From Arachidicoccus rhizosphaerae (GTDB lineage: Bacteria > Bacteroidota > Bacteroidia > Chitinophagales > Chitinophagaceae), in NCBI RefSeq assembly GCF_900107765.1, contig NZ_FNQY01000027.1:1-54677 (forward strand): a stretch of 54,677 nucleotides of DNA. Direction: 5' to 3'. The notes below the pieces were generated by a model. It made no database searches, had not been told where the DNA came from, and worked only from the letters and a program-made list of their open reading frames with translations. The position numbers and the translations under genes were made by a program. Of this stretch, positions 35,887 to 43,661 are shown piece after piece (within the stretch, counting starts at the first letter, position 1; each line of letters opens with the position of its first letter).

Positions 35887-36519
35887 ATGATTAAACTGTT
35901 GAATTTCCGTAAAAAATATCACTTAGTGACCGTTTTGGATCTGGCGGATTGGCAATTTGAAAAAGGGATTTATCATCTCAAAGGCGCCAACGGATCCGGG
36001 AAAAGCACCCTGTTACAATCCATTGCGGCCAGATTGCCTTTTGAAGGAGATATACTGATCGGTGGAAACCGGATCAAGAAAAGTCCGAAAAAGTGCAGGG
36101 CGGATGTGAGTTATGCGACCGGCGAACCCTTGTTTCCCGAATTTATAAGCGGCGAAGATCTGTATGATTTTTTCTTGAAAACAAAAGGCAGCCCCGCCTG
36201 GTCTTTAGAGGAGCTGATGGAAGGGTTTGGGACAGCTGGATTTCTACAGGCACCTACCGGAACTTATTCCAGCGGGATGCTGAAAAAGCTGGAACTGTTG
36301 CTGGCTTTTACGGGCCATCCAAAGTGGATATTACTGGATGAACCTTTTAACGGGCTGGATATAGCTGCCGGCTCCGTATTGACAGAATATGTAAATGATT
36401 TAAGCAGCCGGTATGGTGTGGGATTTATTATCGCATCCCATCAGCACCATGAGGCGCTGTTAGCCGGCGGATCTGAAAAGGTCGTTCTGCTGGAAAACGG
36501 GAAATTAAAATTCGTATGA
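35887..36519 (+). CDS. ABC transporter ATP-binding protein
   Basis: An ATPase of 210 residues. Walker A is GANGSGKST (33-41), the signature is the degenerate YSSGMLKKL, Walker B is WILLDEPFNGLD and the switch histidine lies in ASHQHH. The degenerate signature and short length are typical of ABC-2 exporter ATPases of Bacteroidota. The stop overlaps the next gene's start as ATGA, so it is coupled to the membrane protein downstream. The transported substrate is unknown. Confidence 0.9.
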   Translation: MIKLLNFRKKYHLVTVLDLADWQFEKGIYHLKGANGSGKSTLLQSIAARLPFEGDILIGGNRIKKSPKKCRADVSYATGEPLFPEFISGEDLYDFFLKTKGSPAWSLEELMEGFGTAGFLQAPTGTYSSGMLKKLELLLAFTGHPKWILLDEPFNGLDIAAGSVLTEYVNDLSSRYGVGFIIASHQHHEALLAGGSEKVVLLENGKLKFV

Positions 36520-37667
36520 GTAAGTATAATACAGCGCAGGCCTTGGACTCCCGCCTTGGAATGGATGCATTTATGCGCAGATTATTCATGGCGCCCTTTT
36601 ATAAACAGCATGCCGGTAGTTTCCTGTTTTTATTTGTTTTGTTTTTAGGGAGTTTTATGTTTATCAACTACCTGGGGAAAATGTCGTCAGGGGATAGTTT
36701 TTTCTGGCATTTTATACTGCTGATTTTTTTAGTGACCCATCAGTTTATGGTTCTGTTGTTTTTGGTCGTATCGGCGGGTTATCTGATCAAATCCAGGCTT
36801 TTCGTTAAGGGGCTGATGATGAGCCCCGCCTACTATTTTTTACGGGACAGTCTTGGCAGCCTGAATCAGAAAAAGCAGTGGTGGCACTGGTTTAAGTTGC
36901 AGATCTCTCTCAGCCTGCCGCTGCTGATCTACGGCGTGGCCTGCCTGATTATGTCGATATTTAAAGGGGTGGTGCTCTATGGTATGATCATAACGGTTTT
37001 CCTTATATTGGGGATGGCGGTAATCGCCAGTCTGAACTTCCGCCAGTTAATAAGAGTGCCCTGCGTGAAGGTACCTTTTGTCAATAGTTATATAAAAGTA
37101 AGATGGAACCAGACGATGTGGATGGCTTTGATGTATTGTCTGAAAAAAGAGCGGACCGCATTATTGCTTACCAAAGGCGGCAGTGTTATTTTAGCCCTTT
37201 TAATGGTACACTGGCAAAAGGAACAAATCATGACCAGCCGGCAGTGGTGGCTGAGTTTTCTATTGATAGGTGCGGCTCATGTGGTGCTTGGATTTAAGAC
37301 TTCCTTATTTATGGAGACCCGTTTTAAGCAGTTAATGGGGCTACAGACGGGCTTTATTCAGGGTTTTTTATTTTCCGTGCTGCCTTGTTATATGCTGTTG
37401 TTATTACCTGAATTACTGATTGTAGCGGGTGGGGGATATTTTCACTATGCAGTAACCGGATATTTCTCGGAACTGATCCTGTTATTTTTCTATCATTATT
37501 TTTCTGCCTACCTTGAATATGAATTAAAGGCGCTGCTGAAATCGGGATTTTTGTTGCTGTGCGTGGCTTTTGTCCTTACCTTATACGGATGGTTTTGGCT
37601 GGTGCTGACGGGCTATTTTGTTATAAGTGTAGCATTATATGGCAGGAGATATTTTTGTCTGTCCTAA
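36516..37667 (+). CDS. Membrane partner of the ABC ATPase (permease-like)
   Basis: A 383-residue polytopic membrane protein with roughly ten hydrophobic segments (first at about 35-55, then 65-90, a pair near 130-170, and several from 225 to the end). No domain family is recognised with certainty. Its start overlaps the ABC ATPase stop by four bases, which makes it the probable permease of that ATPase. Trp, Tyr and Phe are abundant. Confidence in its being a gene is high from length and coupling; the permease role is inference. Confidence 0.75.
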   Translation: MSKYNTAQALDSRLGMDAFMRRLFMAPFYKQHAGSFLFLFVLFLGSFMFINYLGKMSSGDSFFWHFILLIFLVTHQFMVLLFLVVSAGYLIKSRLFVKGLMMSPAYYFLRDSLGSLNQKKQWWHWFKLQISLSLPLLIYGVACLIMSIFKGVVLYGMIITVFLILGMAVIASLNFRQLIRVPCVKVPFVNSYIKVRWNQTMWMALMYCLKKERTALLLTKGGSVILALLMVHWQKEQIMTSRQWWLSFLLIGAAHVVLGFKTSLFMETRFKQLMGLQTGFIQGFLFSVLPCYMLLLLPELLIVAGGGYFHYAVTGYFSELILLFFYHYFSAYLEYELKALLKSGFLLLCVAFVLTLYGWFWLVLTGYFVISVALYGRRYFCLS

Positions 37668-37724
37668 GCGAAAGCTTGTTCAATCAATGGATGGTAGTGA
37701 ACTATCTTTTAAAATGGAAATTAA

Positions 37725-38351
37725 ATGAATTTATTTGAAGCGCATGAGATGACGGATCCGGCTATAAACCGGCTGCCCTATGACGGGGAGGTGTATTATC
37801 ACGGGGTGATCATGCCCAAAACAAAGGCGGATTTTTATCTTAAGGAGTTGCTGGAAAACATCAACTGGCGTAACGATGAGGCCGTGATTTACGGAAAGAA
37901 GATTGTTACCAAACGAAAGGTGGCCTGGTATGGAGATCAGCCCTTTAGTTATACCTATTCGAACACGACGAAGTATGCACTGCCCTGGACCAAGGCACTT
38001 TTGGAGCTGAAGCAAACAATAGAAAGCAAGGCCGATGAATCTTTTAATTCCTGTCTGCTGAATCTCTATCATAGCGGACAGGAAGGGATGGCCTGGCATA
38101 GCGATGCAGAGACGGATCTTAAAAAAAACGGAGCCATTGGTTCCCTGAGTTTTGGGGCAGCCCGTAAATTTGCCTTTAAACATAAAAAAAGCGCAGAGAA
38201 AGTGGAGATCCTGCTGGAACACGGCAGCTTACTGATCATGACGGGGACTACGCAGAGCCACTGGCTGCACCGTTTGCCGCCAACCAAAAAAATAGGAGCC
38301 CCACGGGTAAATCTGACTTTCCGTACGATCGTAGCAGGGCAAAACCTGTAG
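37725..38351 (+). CDS. AlkB-like 2-oxoglutarate/Fe(II) dioxygenase
   Basis: A 208-residue oxygenase of the AlkB family, probably a DNA/RNA alkylation-repair demethylase of the ALKBH2/3-like type. The iron ligands are His125 and Asp127 in AWHSDAE and His182 in HWLHRLPP; the 2-oxoglutarate-binding arginines are in RVNLTFR (Arg194 and Arg200). NLYHSGQEGMAWHSD and SLSFGAARKFAF are the standard flanking motifs. It is transcribed with or just after the ABC pair (57-nt gap) and converges on the maf gene 20 nt away. No other alkylation-response gene is in the window. Confidence 0.92.
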   Translation: MNLFEAHEMTDPAINRLPYDGEVYYHGVIMPKTKADFYLKELLENINWRNDEAVIYGKKIVTKRKVAWYGDQPFSYTYSNTTKYALPWTKALLELKQTIESKADESFNSCLLNLYHSGQEGMAWHSDAETDLKKNGAIGSLSFGAARKFAFKHKKSAEKVEILLEHGSLLIMTGTTQSHWLHRLPPTKKIGAPRVNLTFRTIVAGQNL

Positions 38352-38371
38352 TGGTGAACTTTTTGTAGGAT

Positions 38372-38950
38372 TTACCGCAAATTCAGGGCGTCCAGCCTCT
38401 TTTTAACGGCACTCACGGGCAGCCCGACTACGTTGTAATAATCGCCCCGGATATAGTCTATTCCAACCATGCCGATCCATTCCTGGATGCCATAGGCCCC
38501 TGCTTTATCCATGGGAGCGTATTTGTCAACATAATAATTGATATCATCATCGGTCAACAGGTTAAAGTGGACATCGGTTTTAACGGCAAAACCGTGTGGC
38601 GTGTCCTGGTAATACAAACAGACGCCGGTTACCACCTGATGTGTTCTGCCGGACAGGCTTCTTAAAAAAGACCTGGCCTGACAAGCGTCCACTGGTTTTC
38701 CAAGTATCTGGTCATCCAGCGCTACAATGGTGTCAGCAGCCAGGATAACCGCCGGTGACGTTTGTAAGGCGGCGACTGCCTTTGCCTTATTGATCGCAAT
38801 ATGTACCGGAATTTCCTCAGTGGAGAGTCCTTTGGGGTAATCTTCCGGCGTATCGGCCGTCTGAACAGAAAAGGCAATACCCAAAGCCTCCAGCAGTTGT
38901 TTTCTTCTGGGGGATCCGGAGGCCAGGATGAATGGTTGTTGTGCTGACAT
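38372..38950 (-). CDS. maf: Maf-like nucleoside triphosphate pyrophosphatase
   Basis: A 192-residue house-cleaning enzyme that hydrolyses dTTP/UTP or modified nucleotides to the monophosphate. Motifs are ILASGSPRRKQLLEALGI at the N-terminus, AINKAKAVAALQ, VILAADTIVALDDQILGKP with the metal-binding Asp, and the C-terminal GAYGIQEWIGMVGIDYIRGD with YNVVGLPVS. Length is normal. It is the last gene of the kdsC-like / ubiA-like / maf operon, an order common in Bacteroidota, with a 58-nt gap to the UbiA gene. Confidence 0.92.
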   Translation of the reverse strand: MSAQQPFILASGSPRRKQLLEALGIAFSVQTADTPEDYPKGLSTEEIPVHIAINKAKAVAALQTSPAVILAADTIVALDDQILGKPVDACQARSFLRSLSGRTHQVVTGVCLYYQDTPHGFAVKTDVHFNLLTDDDINYYVDKYAPMDKAGAYGIQEWIGMVGIDYIRGDYYNVVGLPVSAVKKRLDALNLR

Positions 38951-39008
38951 AAGTGATTGGTAAAGTGGTGAGAAGGACGGGGGATGATCCCGGTTTGCCG
39001 TATCCCTA

Positions 39009-39944
39009 TTAAATATGCAGGATTAAAAAGAGCATGGTCAGTATACCTGTTAACATAATCCATTTCACCAGACTGCTCATTTCATGGAAATCTTTTCCTT
39101 CCCTGGATTTTAATAATTGTTTAAAGAGTTTGACTGAAGGCACGATCAAAAGAGCCGCACAGTAAATGGCGCTGAGCCACCATCCGAACTGCAGTACATA
39201 AATGGTCATAATGCCAAGCAGCGCCAGCAGCACGACCAGCCAGACCGCCACAAAAATCCGGGCGGCATTCATGCCAAAAAGGATGGGGAACGTTCTGCAG
39301 CCGTATTTACTGTCACCGTTGACGTCTTCCATGTCTTTGATCACTTCACGTATAAGCGCCAGAATAAAAGCAAATCCCGCGTACAGGAAGGTCAGCCTGG
39401 TGATTTTAGAAAGAGGCAGACCGGAGCCTTTGGCAAATAACAAATTGGTCTCACAGAAAGTGACCACAAGGACCGTCCAGGCCGTCAGCAGGGCAATTAA
39501 GATATTGCCTGACAGGGGCTTCCTTTTCAGGACAATGGAGTAGATGAATAACAGTACAACGCAGAGTAAATTTGTGAGTCCCAGTAAATAGGCGTGGGTC
39601 TTAAATTCAATAAACAGGCCTAATAAAACGCCGCCCAGGCTCAGTAGAATATGCCACAGGATCGCCCAGTGCCGATGAATAAATTTGCTGATGATGACCT
39701 TCTGCGGCTTATTGATCAGGTCAATATTGATATCAAAATAATCGTTGATAATATTGCCGCCGGCGGCAATCAGAACGGAAGAAAACGCCAGTAAATAAAT
39801 ATAGCCCCCGGCAAGGTTAGGTGTGCTACCGGCTTCATGGAAGGCGGGAATAATGACCGTAAATTCAAAAAGCACCTGGGTGATGAAAATAAAAACCAGG
39901 TTGGGCCAGCGAATGAGTTTTATAAAAGCTTGAATGCCTGACAT
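39009..39944 (-). CDS. UbiA-family prenyltransferase
   Basis: An inner-membrane prenyltransferase of 311 residues with about nine hydrophobic helices. The first Asp-rich motif is NDYFDINID (Asn67 to Asp75) and the second is KDMEDVNGDSKYG. It attaches an isoprenoid chain to an aromatic or sugar-phosphate acceptor. Bacteroidota members next to maf and kdsC-like genes are usually annotated as geranylgeranylglycerol-phosphate geranylgeranyltransferase, but quinone or haem substrates cannot be excluded from sequence. It lies 29 nt after the kdsC-like gene. Confidence 0.88.
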   Translation of the reverse strand: MSGIQAFIKLIRWPNLVFIFITQVLFEFTVIIPAFHEAGSTPNLAGGYIYLLAFSSVLIAAGGNIINDYFDINIDLINKPQKVIISKFIHRHWAILWHILLSLGGVLLGLFIEFKTHAYLLGLTNLLCVVLLFIYSIVLKRKPLSGNILIALLTAWTVLVVTFCETNLLFAKGSGLPLSKITRLTFLYAGFAFILALIREVIKDMEDVNGDSKYGCRTFPILFGMNAARIFVAVWLVVLLALLGIMTIYVLQFGWWLSAIYCAALLIVPSVKLFKQLLKSREGKDFHEMSSLVKWIMLTGILTMLFLILHI

Positions 39945-39973
39945 GCCAAAAATGGAGGTTTTCCTTAAAAGAT

Positions 39974-40513
39974 TTACTTCGCCTGAATATTGGTCGTTAA
40001 AGGCCAGTTGTTTTGCAGCTTCAGTGTTTTTTCGATCACATCTCTGACACAGCCCGCTCCGCCTTTAACAGGAGACAGATACGCCGCCAGGGCTTTAATC
40101 TCATTACAGGCGTCGGCAGGACAGGTTTTAATGCCGACAAGTTGCATGAGTTCATAATCGGGGATATCATCACCCATAAAAAGCACGCCAGCGGGATCCA
40201 GCCCGAAATCATTGATAAAGGCCTGAAAGCAGGCAACTTTATCCTTTACATCCATAAAAACATGCTTTACGCCCAGATCATGTAACCTTTTGCCGGCTCC
40301 GGTATCCTTACCTCCGGAGATGACAGCCACCGGGTAGCCGAGTTTAACGGCCAGCTGTATGGCATAACCATCGCGTACACTCATGGTTCTGGCCATGACA
40401 ATCTTGCCGTCAATATTGAAATCAGGAAGGAGTAATATAGAGTTGTCAGTCATAACTCCGTCAATATCAAAGACAAATGCTTTTACCTGTTTAAATAGTT
40501 CAAGAGCGTTCAT
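39974..40513 (-). CDS. kdsC: KdsC-like HAD phosphatase (KDO 8-phosphate phosphatase)
   Basis: A 179-residue HAD-superfamily phosphatase without a cap domain, as in KdsC, which dephosphorylates KDO 8-phosphate in lipopolysaccharide core synthesis. Motif I is VFDIDGVMTD (nucleophile Asp16, general acid Asp18), motif II is AVISGG, motif III lysine is in HVFMDVKDK, and motif IV is FMGDDIPDYEL. KGGAGCVRDVIEKTLK at the C-terminus is the KdsC tail that reaches into a neighbouring subunit. It is the first gene of the operon. Exact substrate preference is inferred. Confidence 0.88.
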   Translation of the reverse strand: MNALELFKQVKAFVFDIDGVMTDNSILLLPDFNIDGKIVMARTMSVRDGYAIQLAVKLGYPVAVISGGKDTGAGKRLHDLGVKHVFMDVKDKVACFQAFINDFGLDPAGVLFMGDDIPDYELMQLVGIKTCPADACNEIKALAAYLSPVKGGAGCVRDVIEKTLKLQNNWPLTTNIQAK

Positions 40514-40542
40514 TTTCCGGGAATTTTGGGTCTGTATACCAA

Positions 40543-40550
40543 CAAAAGTA
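40543..40550 (-). promoter_or_regulatory. -7 box for the kdsC-like operon
   Basis: On the minus strand this reads TACTTTTG, a full TAnnTTTG match, 29 nt before the ATG at 40513. No -33 TTTG at the best distance was found. Confidence 0.4.
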
Positions 40551-40592
40551 AAATTAAAAAGCCAAAAGGGGCGTTATGTTTCAATAAATTCT

Positions 40593-40812
40593 TATTTTTG
40601 TAACCAGCCAGCCCGCTGGTTTTTAACTGATTTCCCAACTTTGTTACGAAATAGGACGCTTTTTAGGACTTTTCCTGAAAAAAAGCGGATATTGCACGGG
40701 AAGTCCGGATCAAATCAAGCCTGACAAAAGCAAATAGGCGTGTAACAGCAAATGCCGCTCAGATCTACCAAGTCATCCTGATGTACCTTCCCGGTTTAGT
40801 ATTGTATCTTTG
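40593..40812 (+). ncRNA. Candidate structured RNA upstream of yajQ
   Basis: After the -7 box TATTTTTG the sequence forms AACCAGC / GCTGGTT (40602-40608 with 40615-40621) around CAGCCC, then CGCTTTTTAGGA and TCCTGAAAAAAAGCG as a second hairpin (40657-40687). Farther on, CGGGAAG (about 40698-40704) can pair with CTTCCCG (about 40787-40793). There is no match to any RNA family I recognise. It could be a small RNA, or a leader for yajQ. Confidence 0.3.
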
Positions 40813-41028
40813 AGGGGAATAAAGGTTTTATAAAGGACAGCCCAAAGCTGAATAGAATAGCTTGATCTTTAATCGCTGGCGAGATTTTTGTAATTATAGA
40901 CATGAATAGATTTTTGAAATTATCCGGGTATCTGCGTCTCCAGGTTGTATGCTTTCATATAGCTGGCTGATGATTGAATCAGAAACCCGTTACCATAGCA
41001 AATTTTTTGTAAAACATCGTATAGATAT

Positions 41029-41517
41029 ATGCCTTCATTTGATATTGCCTGCAAGGTCGATTTACAGACCCTGGATAATGCAGTAAATACCGTTAAAAAG
41101 GAAGTAAGCAACCGTTTTGACTTCAGAGGTTCACCGGTAGAGGTAACCTTGGATAAAAAAGCTTTTGTCATCCATCTGGAAGTGGAATCAGAAATGAAAA
41201 TGAAACAGCTGATTGATGTACTGATCAGCCGCTCCATGAAACAGGGAATTGACCCATCCGCCTTTAATTTTGATAAAGATGCTTTTCCCAGTGGAAAAGT
41301 CATCAAAAAAGAAGTGCCGGTTCAAAACGGATTAGACCAGGCAGATGCTAAAAAAATCGTAAAACATATAAAAGATGCCGGATTAAAAGTCCAGGCTCAG
41401 ATAATGGATGACGTTGTCCGGGTGACTGGCAAGAAAATAGATGATTTACAGGCGGTTATCCAGTCTCTTAAATCTTCGGATATTAAACTCCCACTGACCT
41501 TTATAAATATGAAATAA
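41029..41517 (+). CDS. YajQ-family protein (UPF0234)
   Basis: A 162-residue cytoplasmic protein of two ferredoxin-like domains, matching YajQ end to end: MPSFDIACKVDLQTLDNAVN, RFDFRGSPVEV, FVIHLEVESEMKMKQLIDV and VRVTGKKIDDLQAVIQ. Relatives bind cyclic di-GMP or nucleic acid in some bacteria; no such role is shown in Bacteroidota. The start is ATG 41029. It is preceded by a long, structured leader region and followed by the DUF4290 gene with its own promoter. Confidence 0.92.
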   Translation: MPSFDIACKVDLQTLDNAVNTVKKEVSNRFDFRGSPVEVTLDKKAFVIHLEVESEMKMKQLIDVLISRSMKQGIDPSAFNFDKDAFPSGKVIKKEVPVQNGLDQADAKKIVKHIKDAGLKVQAQIMDDVVRVTGKKIDDLQAVIQSLKSSDIKLPLTFINMK

Positions 41518-41647
41518 CCAGCTATAACCGGCTGCGGTTTACCTGAGCTGCTGGCAAAAAGCAGTGAATTGGCTAAAATGACGACCCTTTGTTGTCAAGG
41601 CCTTGATTCATGCGGGTGCGTATCTGCAATTTGTCAGCAAAATAAAT

Positions 41648-41655
41648 TAATTTTG
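41648..41655 (+). promoter_or_regulatory. -7 box of the DUF4290 gene
   Basis: TAATTTTG matches TAnnTTTG 15 nt before ATG 41671. It lies inside the upstream extension of the open frame (to 41569), which argues for the shorter protein. Confidence 0.5.
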
Positions 41656-41670
41656 CAATTCAATAATTTT

Positions 41671-42411
41671 ATGGAATACAATACTGCGCGTAGCGGCCTT
41701 ACAATGAAAGAGTATGGTCGTCACATCCAAAAAATGGTAGATTACCTGCTGACCATTGATGATAAAGAGAAAAGACAGGAACAAGCCGGCGTTTTAATTG
41801 AACTGATGGGTTTTTTGAACCCTCATCTTAAAAATGTAGAGGATTTCAGGCATAAACTCTGGGATCACCTCTATTATATGAGCGATTTTAAACTGGATGT
41901 GGATAGCCCTTATCCTATCCCTACCCGGGAAAATTATAAAGTTAAACCGGATCCGCTGCCTTATCCTAAAAGATATCCAAGGAAAAAACACCTGGGTAAG
42001 AATATAGAAGTAGTGGTGGAAAAGGCCCTGGCTGAGGAAAATGAAGAGAAGAGACAGGGACTGGCCAATGCGGTGGCTTATTATATGAAGCTATCTTATA
42101 ATAACTGGCATAAGGAAACCGTTTCTGATCAGGTGCTGCAAACAGAGCTGGATATATTAAGTCACGGGCAGCTCACCTTTAATAATGCGCCATATATCCG
42201 TAAGGAACTGGAAGATTTTAAACCGAGCTTCTCCCAGATCAATACGGGTGCCAGAAAAAGCTACACGCAGCGTAACAACAATAACAACAACAATAATAAC
42301 CGGAATAACAATAACCGCGGCAATAATAACAACAACAATAATAACAGAAACAACAACCGCGGCAATAACAATAATAACAGAGGAAATAACGGTTTTAAGA
42401 AGCGTTACTAG
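41671..42411 (+). CDS. DUF4290-family protein with Asn/Arg/Gly-rich tail
   Basis: A 246-residue cytoplasmic protein. The first 185 residues match DUF4290, a Bacteroidota helical family of unknown function: MEYNTARSGLTMKEYGRHIQ, LMGFLNPHLKNVEDFRHKLWD and AVAYYMKLSYNNWHKE. From about residue 200 it turns into a tail of Asn runs broken by Arg and Gly (R-N-N, R-G-N-N), encoded by AAC/AAT repeats and ending GFKKRY. Such tails suggest RNA binding or condensation; that is inference. ATG 41671 is chosen over 41569 because the family consensus starts there and a promoter lies inside the longer frame. Confidence 0.88.
   Translation: MEYNTARSGLTMKEYGRHIQKMVDYLLTIDDKEKRQEQAGVLIELMGFLNPHLKNVEDFRHKLWDHLYYMSDFKLDVDSPYPIPTRENYKVKPDPLPYPKRYPRKKHLGKNIEVVVEKALAEENEEKRQGLANAVAYYMKLSYNNWHKETVSDQVLQTELDILSHGQLTFNNAPYIRKELEDFKPSFSQINTGARKSYTQRNNNNNNNNNRNNNNRGNNNNNNNNRNNNRGNNNNNRGNNGFKKRY
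42272..42390 (+). repeat. AAC/AAT codon repeat encoding the Asn-rich tail
   Basis: A low-complexity stretch of AAC and AAT codons with interspersed CGC/CGG/AGA and GGC. Both Asn codons alternate, so the tract is partly protected against slippage, but it remains a likely length-polymorphic site. Confidence 0.8.
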
Positions 42412-42443
42412 TTTCACTCCCCCTCCCAAAAATAAAATTTCTG

Positions 42444-42538
42444 ATCGTCCTCAGGCAGCTAACTTCCCTGCCGGCACCCTTTGCTTAAAATATGCTGGGT
42501 TGGCCGGAAAAAGAATTGATCTGAGGACGATTTTTTTT
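42444..42538. terminator. Long-range hairpin with nested stem, terminator or small RNA
   Basis: ATCGTCCTCAG (42444-42454) pairs perfectly with CTGAGGACGAT (42521-42531), enclosing 66 nt. The 3' arm runs into eight T. Inside, CCGGCACCC pairs with GGGTTGGCCGG with a 2-nt bulge. A T-rich run also follows on the minus strand, so it could terminate both the DUF4290 gene (plus) and the GH25 gene (minus). The elaborate enclosed structure is unusual for a plain terminator. Confidence 0.55.
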
Positions 42539-42606
42539 AAAATCCTTGCCATGCGTAAGGTATGCTTTCCCTATGGTGAAGAGTTATGGCAGATCAGAAC
42601 CCTTTT

Positions 42607-43470
42607 TTATGGCGTATCTGTTTTGCGCAGCAGCTTTCTAAAATCGCTGCTATCTCCCGTGAATACATTAAAATCCACCAGTTTTTTAATGCCATAGACA
42701 TGGCCCTGTTCGCTATGTTGCCAGAATAGCCAGTCTCTGTCGGTCCTCGGGCGCTTCAGCTCAAAATAATGGGCTACCCATAAAGGATAATTATCAAAAT
42801 GGCCGTCCAGATAATCATTGTAGAAGCTGGCATAGGTATAAATAATGGGGCGCTGTTTATAATAGTGTTCCAGGCTGTCCAGCATTACCTGTAATTCTTT
42901 TCTGAAAAGAGATGGTGCAACATTGTACCGCTGCTCGATGTCTATAACGGGTGGTAAGGTGCTTTGTTCTCTGGGCACATGTCTGATAAAATTGGCAGCC
43001 TGCAAGGCGCCGCTTTTGCCGGGAATAAAAAAATGGTAGGCGCCTCTTGGTATGGCTAACAGGCCCGCCTGAAACCAGTTATCCGTAAAACTCTTATCCA
43101 CCAGTTGATAGCCTTCTGTGGCCTTGATAAAAACAAACCCAATCCTTACGTTCTCCGATTCCATGGATTTTACCATTGGCCAGTTGATTTTACCCTGATG
43201 ATGGCTGACATCAATACCATGGATTTCATATCCGGTTGGCAGGTCAATACCGAACTCCTTATAGTGGGCAAAATAGGTGTCTTTGTTCCTGCGGACATTG
43301 TAGATATATAATAAAACGGAGAAGACAAAAAGTCCGAGTGTTGTCCAGCCAAGGATCTTCCAGAACCGGCCAGTCCCTGATTTAGCCGCTGCGCCTGTTT
43401 TTGGTCTTTTTTTATTTACTGACCTGCTGGTATTATTTTTTTGTCCTGTCTGTTTGTTGCCGGTTGCCAT
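42607..43470 (-). CDS. GH25-family lysozyme
   Basis: A 287-residue N,O-muramidase-like enzyme anchored by one membrane helix (about 38-57) after a Lys/Arg-rich cytoplasmic N-terminus; the catalytic domain lies on the outside of the inner membrane. GH25 motifs are IHGIDVSHHQGKINW with Asp87, FVFIKATEG, RGAYHFF, the acidic pair Asp177-x-Glu179 in PVIDIEQ, and WLFWQHSEQGHV. These make peptidoglycan the substrate. The open frame begins with TTG 43479 inside a -7 promoter box, so ATG 43470 is chosen. It is likely a cell-wall remodelling enzyme; a role in killing other cells is not indicated by neighbours. Confidence 0.9.
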   Translation of the reverse strand: MATGNKQTGQKNNTSRSVNKKRPKTGAAAKSGTGRFWKILGWTTLGLFVFSVLLYIYNVRRNKDTYFAHYKEFGIDLPTGYEIHGIDVSHHQGKINWPMVKSMESENVRIGFVFIKATEGYQLVDKSFTDNWFQAGLLAIPRGAYHFFIPGKSGALQAANFIRHVPREQSTLPPVIDIEQRYNVAPSLFRKELQVMLDSLEHYYKQRPIIYTYASFYNDYLDGHFDNYPLWVAHYFELKRPRTDRDWLFWQHSEQGHVYGIKKLVDFNVFTGDSSDFRKLLRKTDTP

Positions 43471-43476
43471 CTGCAG

Positions 43477-43484
43477 CAAAGTTA
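43477..43484 (-). promoter_or_regulatory. -7 box of the GH25 gene
   Basis: On the minus strand TAACTTTG, a full TAnnTTTG match, ends 6 nt before ATG 43470. No -33 TTTG at the expected distance. Confidence 0.4.
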
Positions 43485-43595
43485 AAGGTCGGTGAGGGAA
43501 AATCTATCCTTTTCAGGGAAGATAAATAGAAAAGATTTTTATCTGATATCAATTAAGTATAAAGCCCTTGTAAGCCAGGGCGGCAGTCAAAATAA

Positions 43596-43627
43596 AATGG
43601 CAGCCGCTTCACTCAGCGGCTGCCATT
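43596..43627 (-). terminator. Terminator of lepA
   Basis: AATGGCAGCCGCT / AGCGGCTGCCATT is a perfect 13-bp stem with a 6-nt loop, followed on the minus strand by TTATTTTGAC. It lies 34 nt after the lepA stop at 43662. Confidence 0.85.
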
Positions 43628-43661
43628 GTGTATGGGTCATGCTTTTTAGTACATTCAGGAT

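Larger units (their letters stand above)
40514..41028. other. Intergenic region between divergent kdsC-like and yajQ genes
   Basis: No protein gene of any size is supported. The region holds a minus-strand -7 box (40543-40550), a plus-strand -7 box TATTTTTG (40593-40600) followed at once by a strong hairpin, a second AT-rich hairpin (40657-40687) and a further plus-strand -7 box TATCTTTG (40805-40812). A 22-codon frame from ATG 40902 has no support. Confidence 0.55.

Noticed and set aside
37731-38222. 163-codon minus-strand frame
   Set aside because: Antisense to the AlkB-like gene, which has all catalytic residues.
41526-41575. AACCG / CGGTT and GCTGC / GCAG small hairpins after yajQ
   Set aside because: Short stems with no T run; likely chance.
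42272-42390. Short repeats that could suggest a CRISPR array
   Set aside because: They are codon-level Asn repeats inside a coding frame; there are no constant repeat units with unique spacers.
42185-42697. 170-codon frame with Thr/Ile repeats
   Set aside because: An out-of-frame reading of the AAC/AAT tract (ACA/ATA) of the DUF4290 gene, continuing through the structured terminator.
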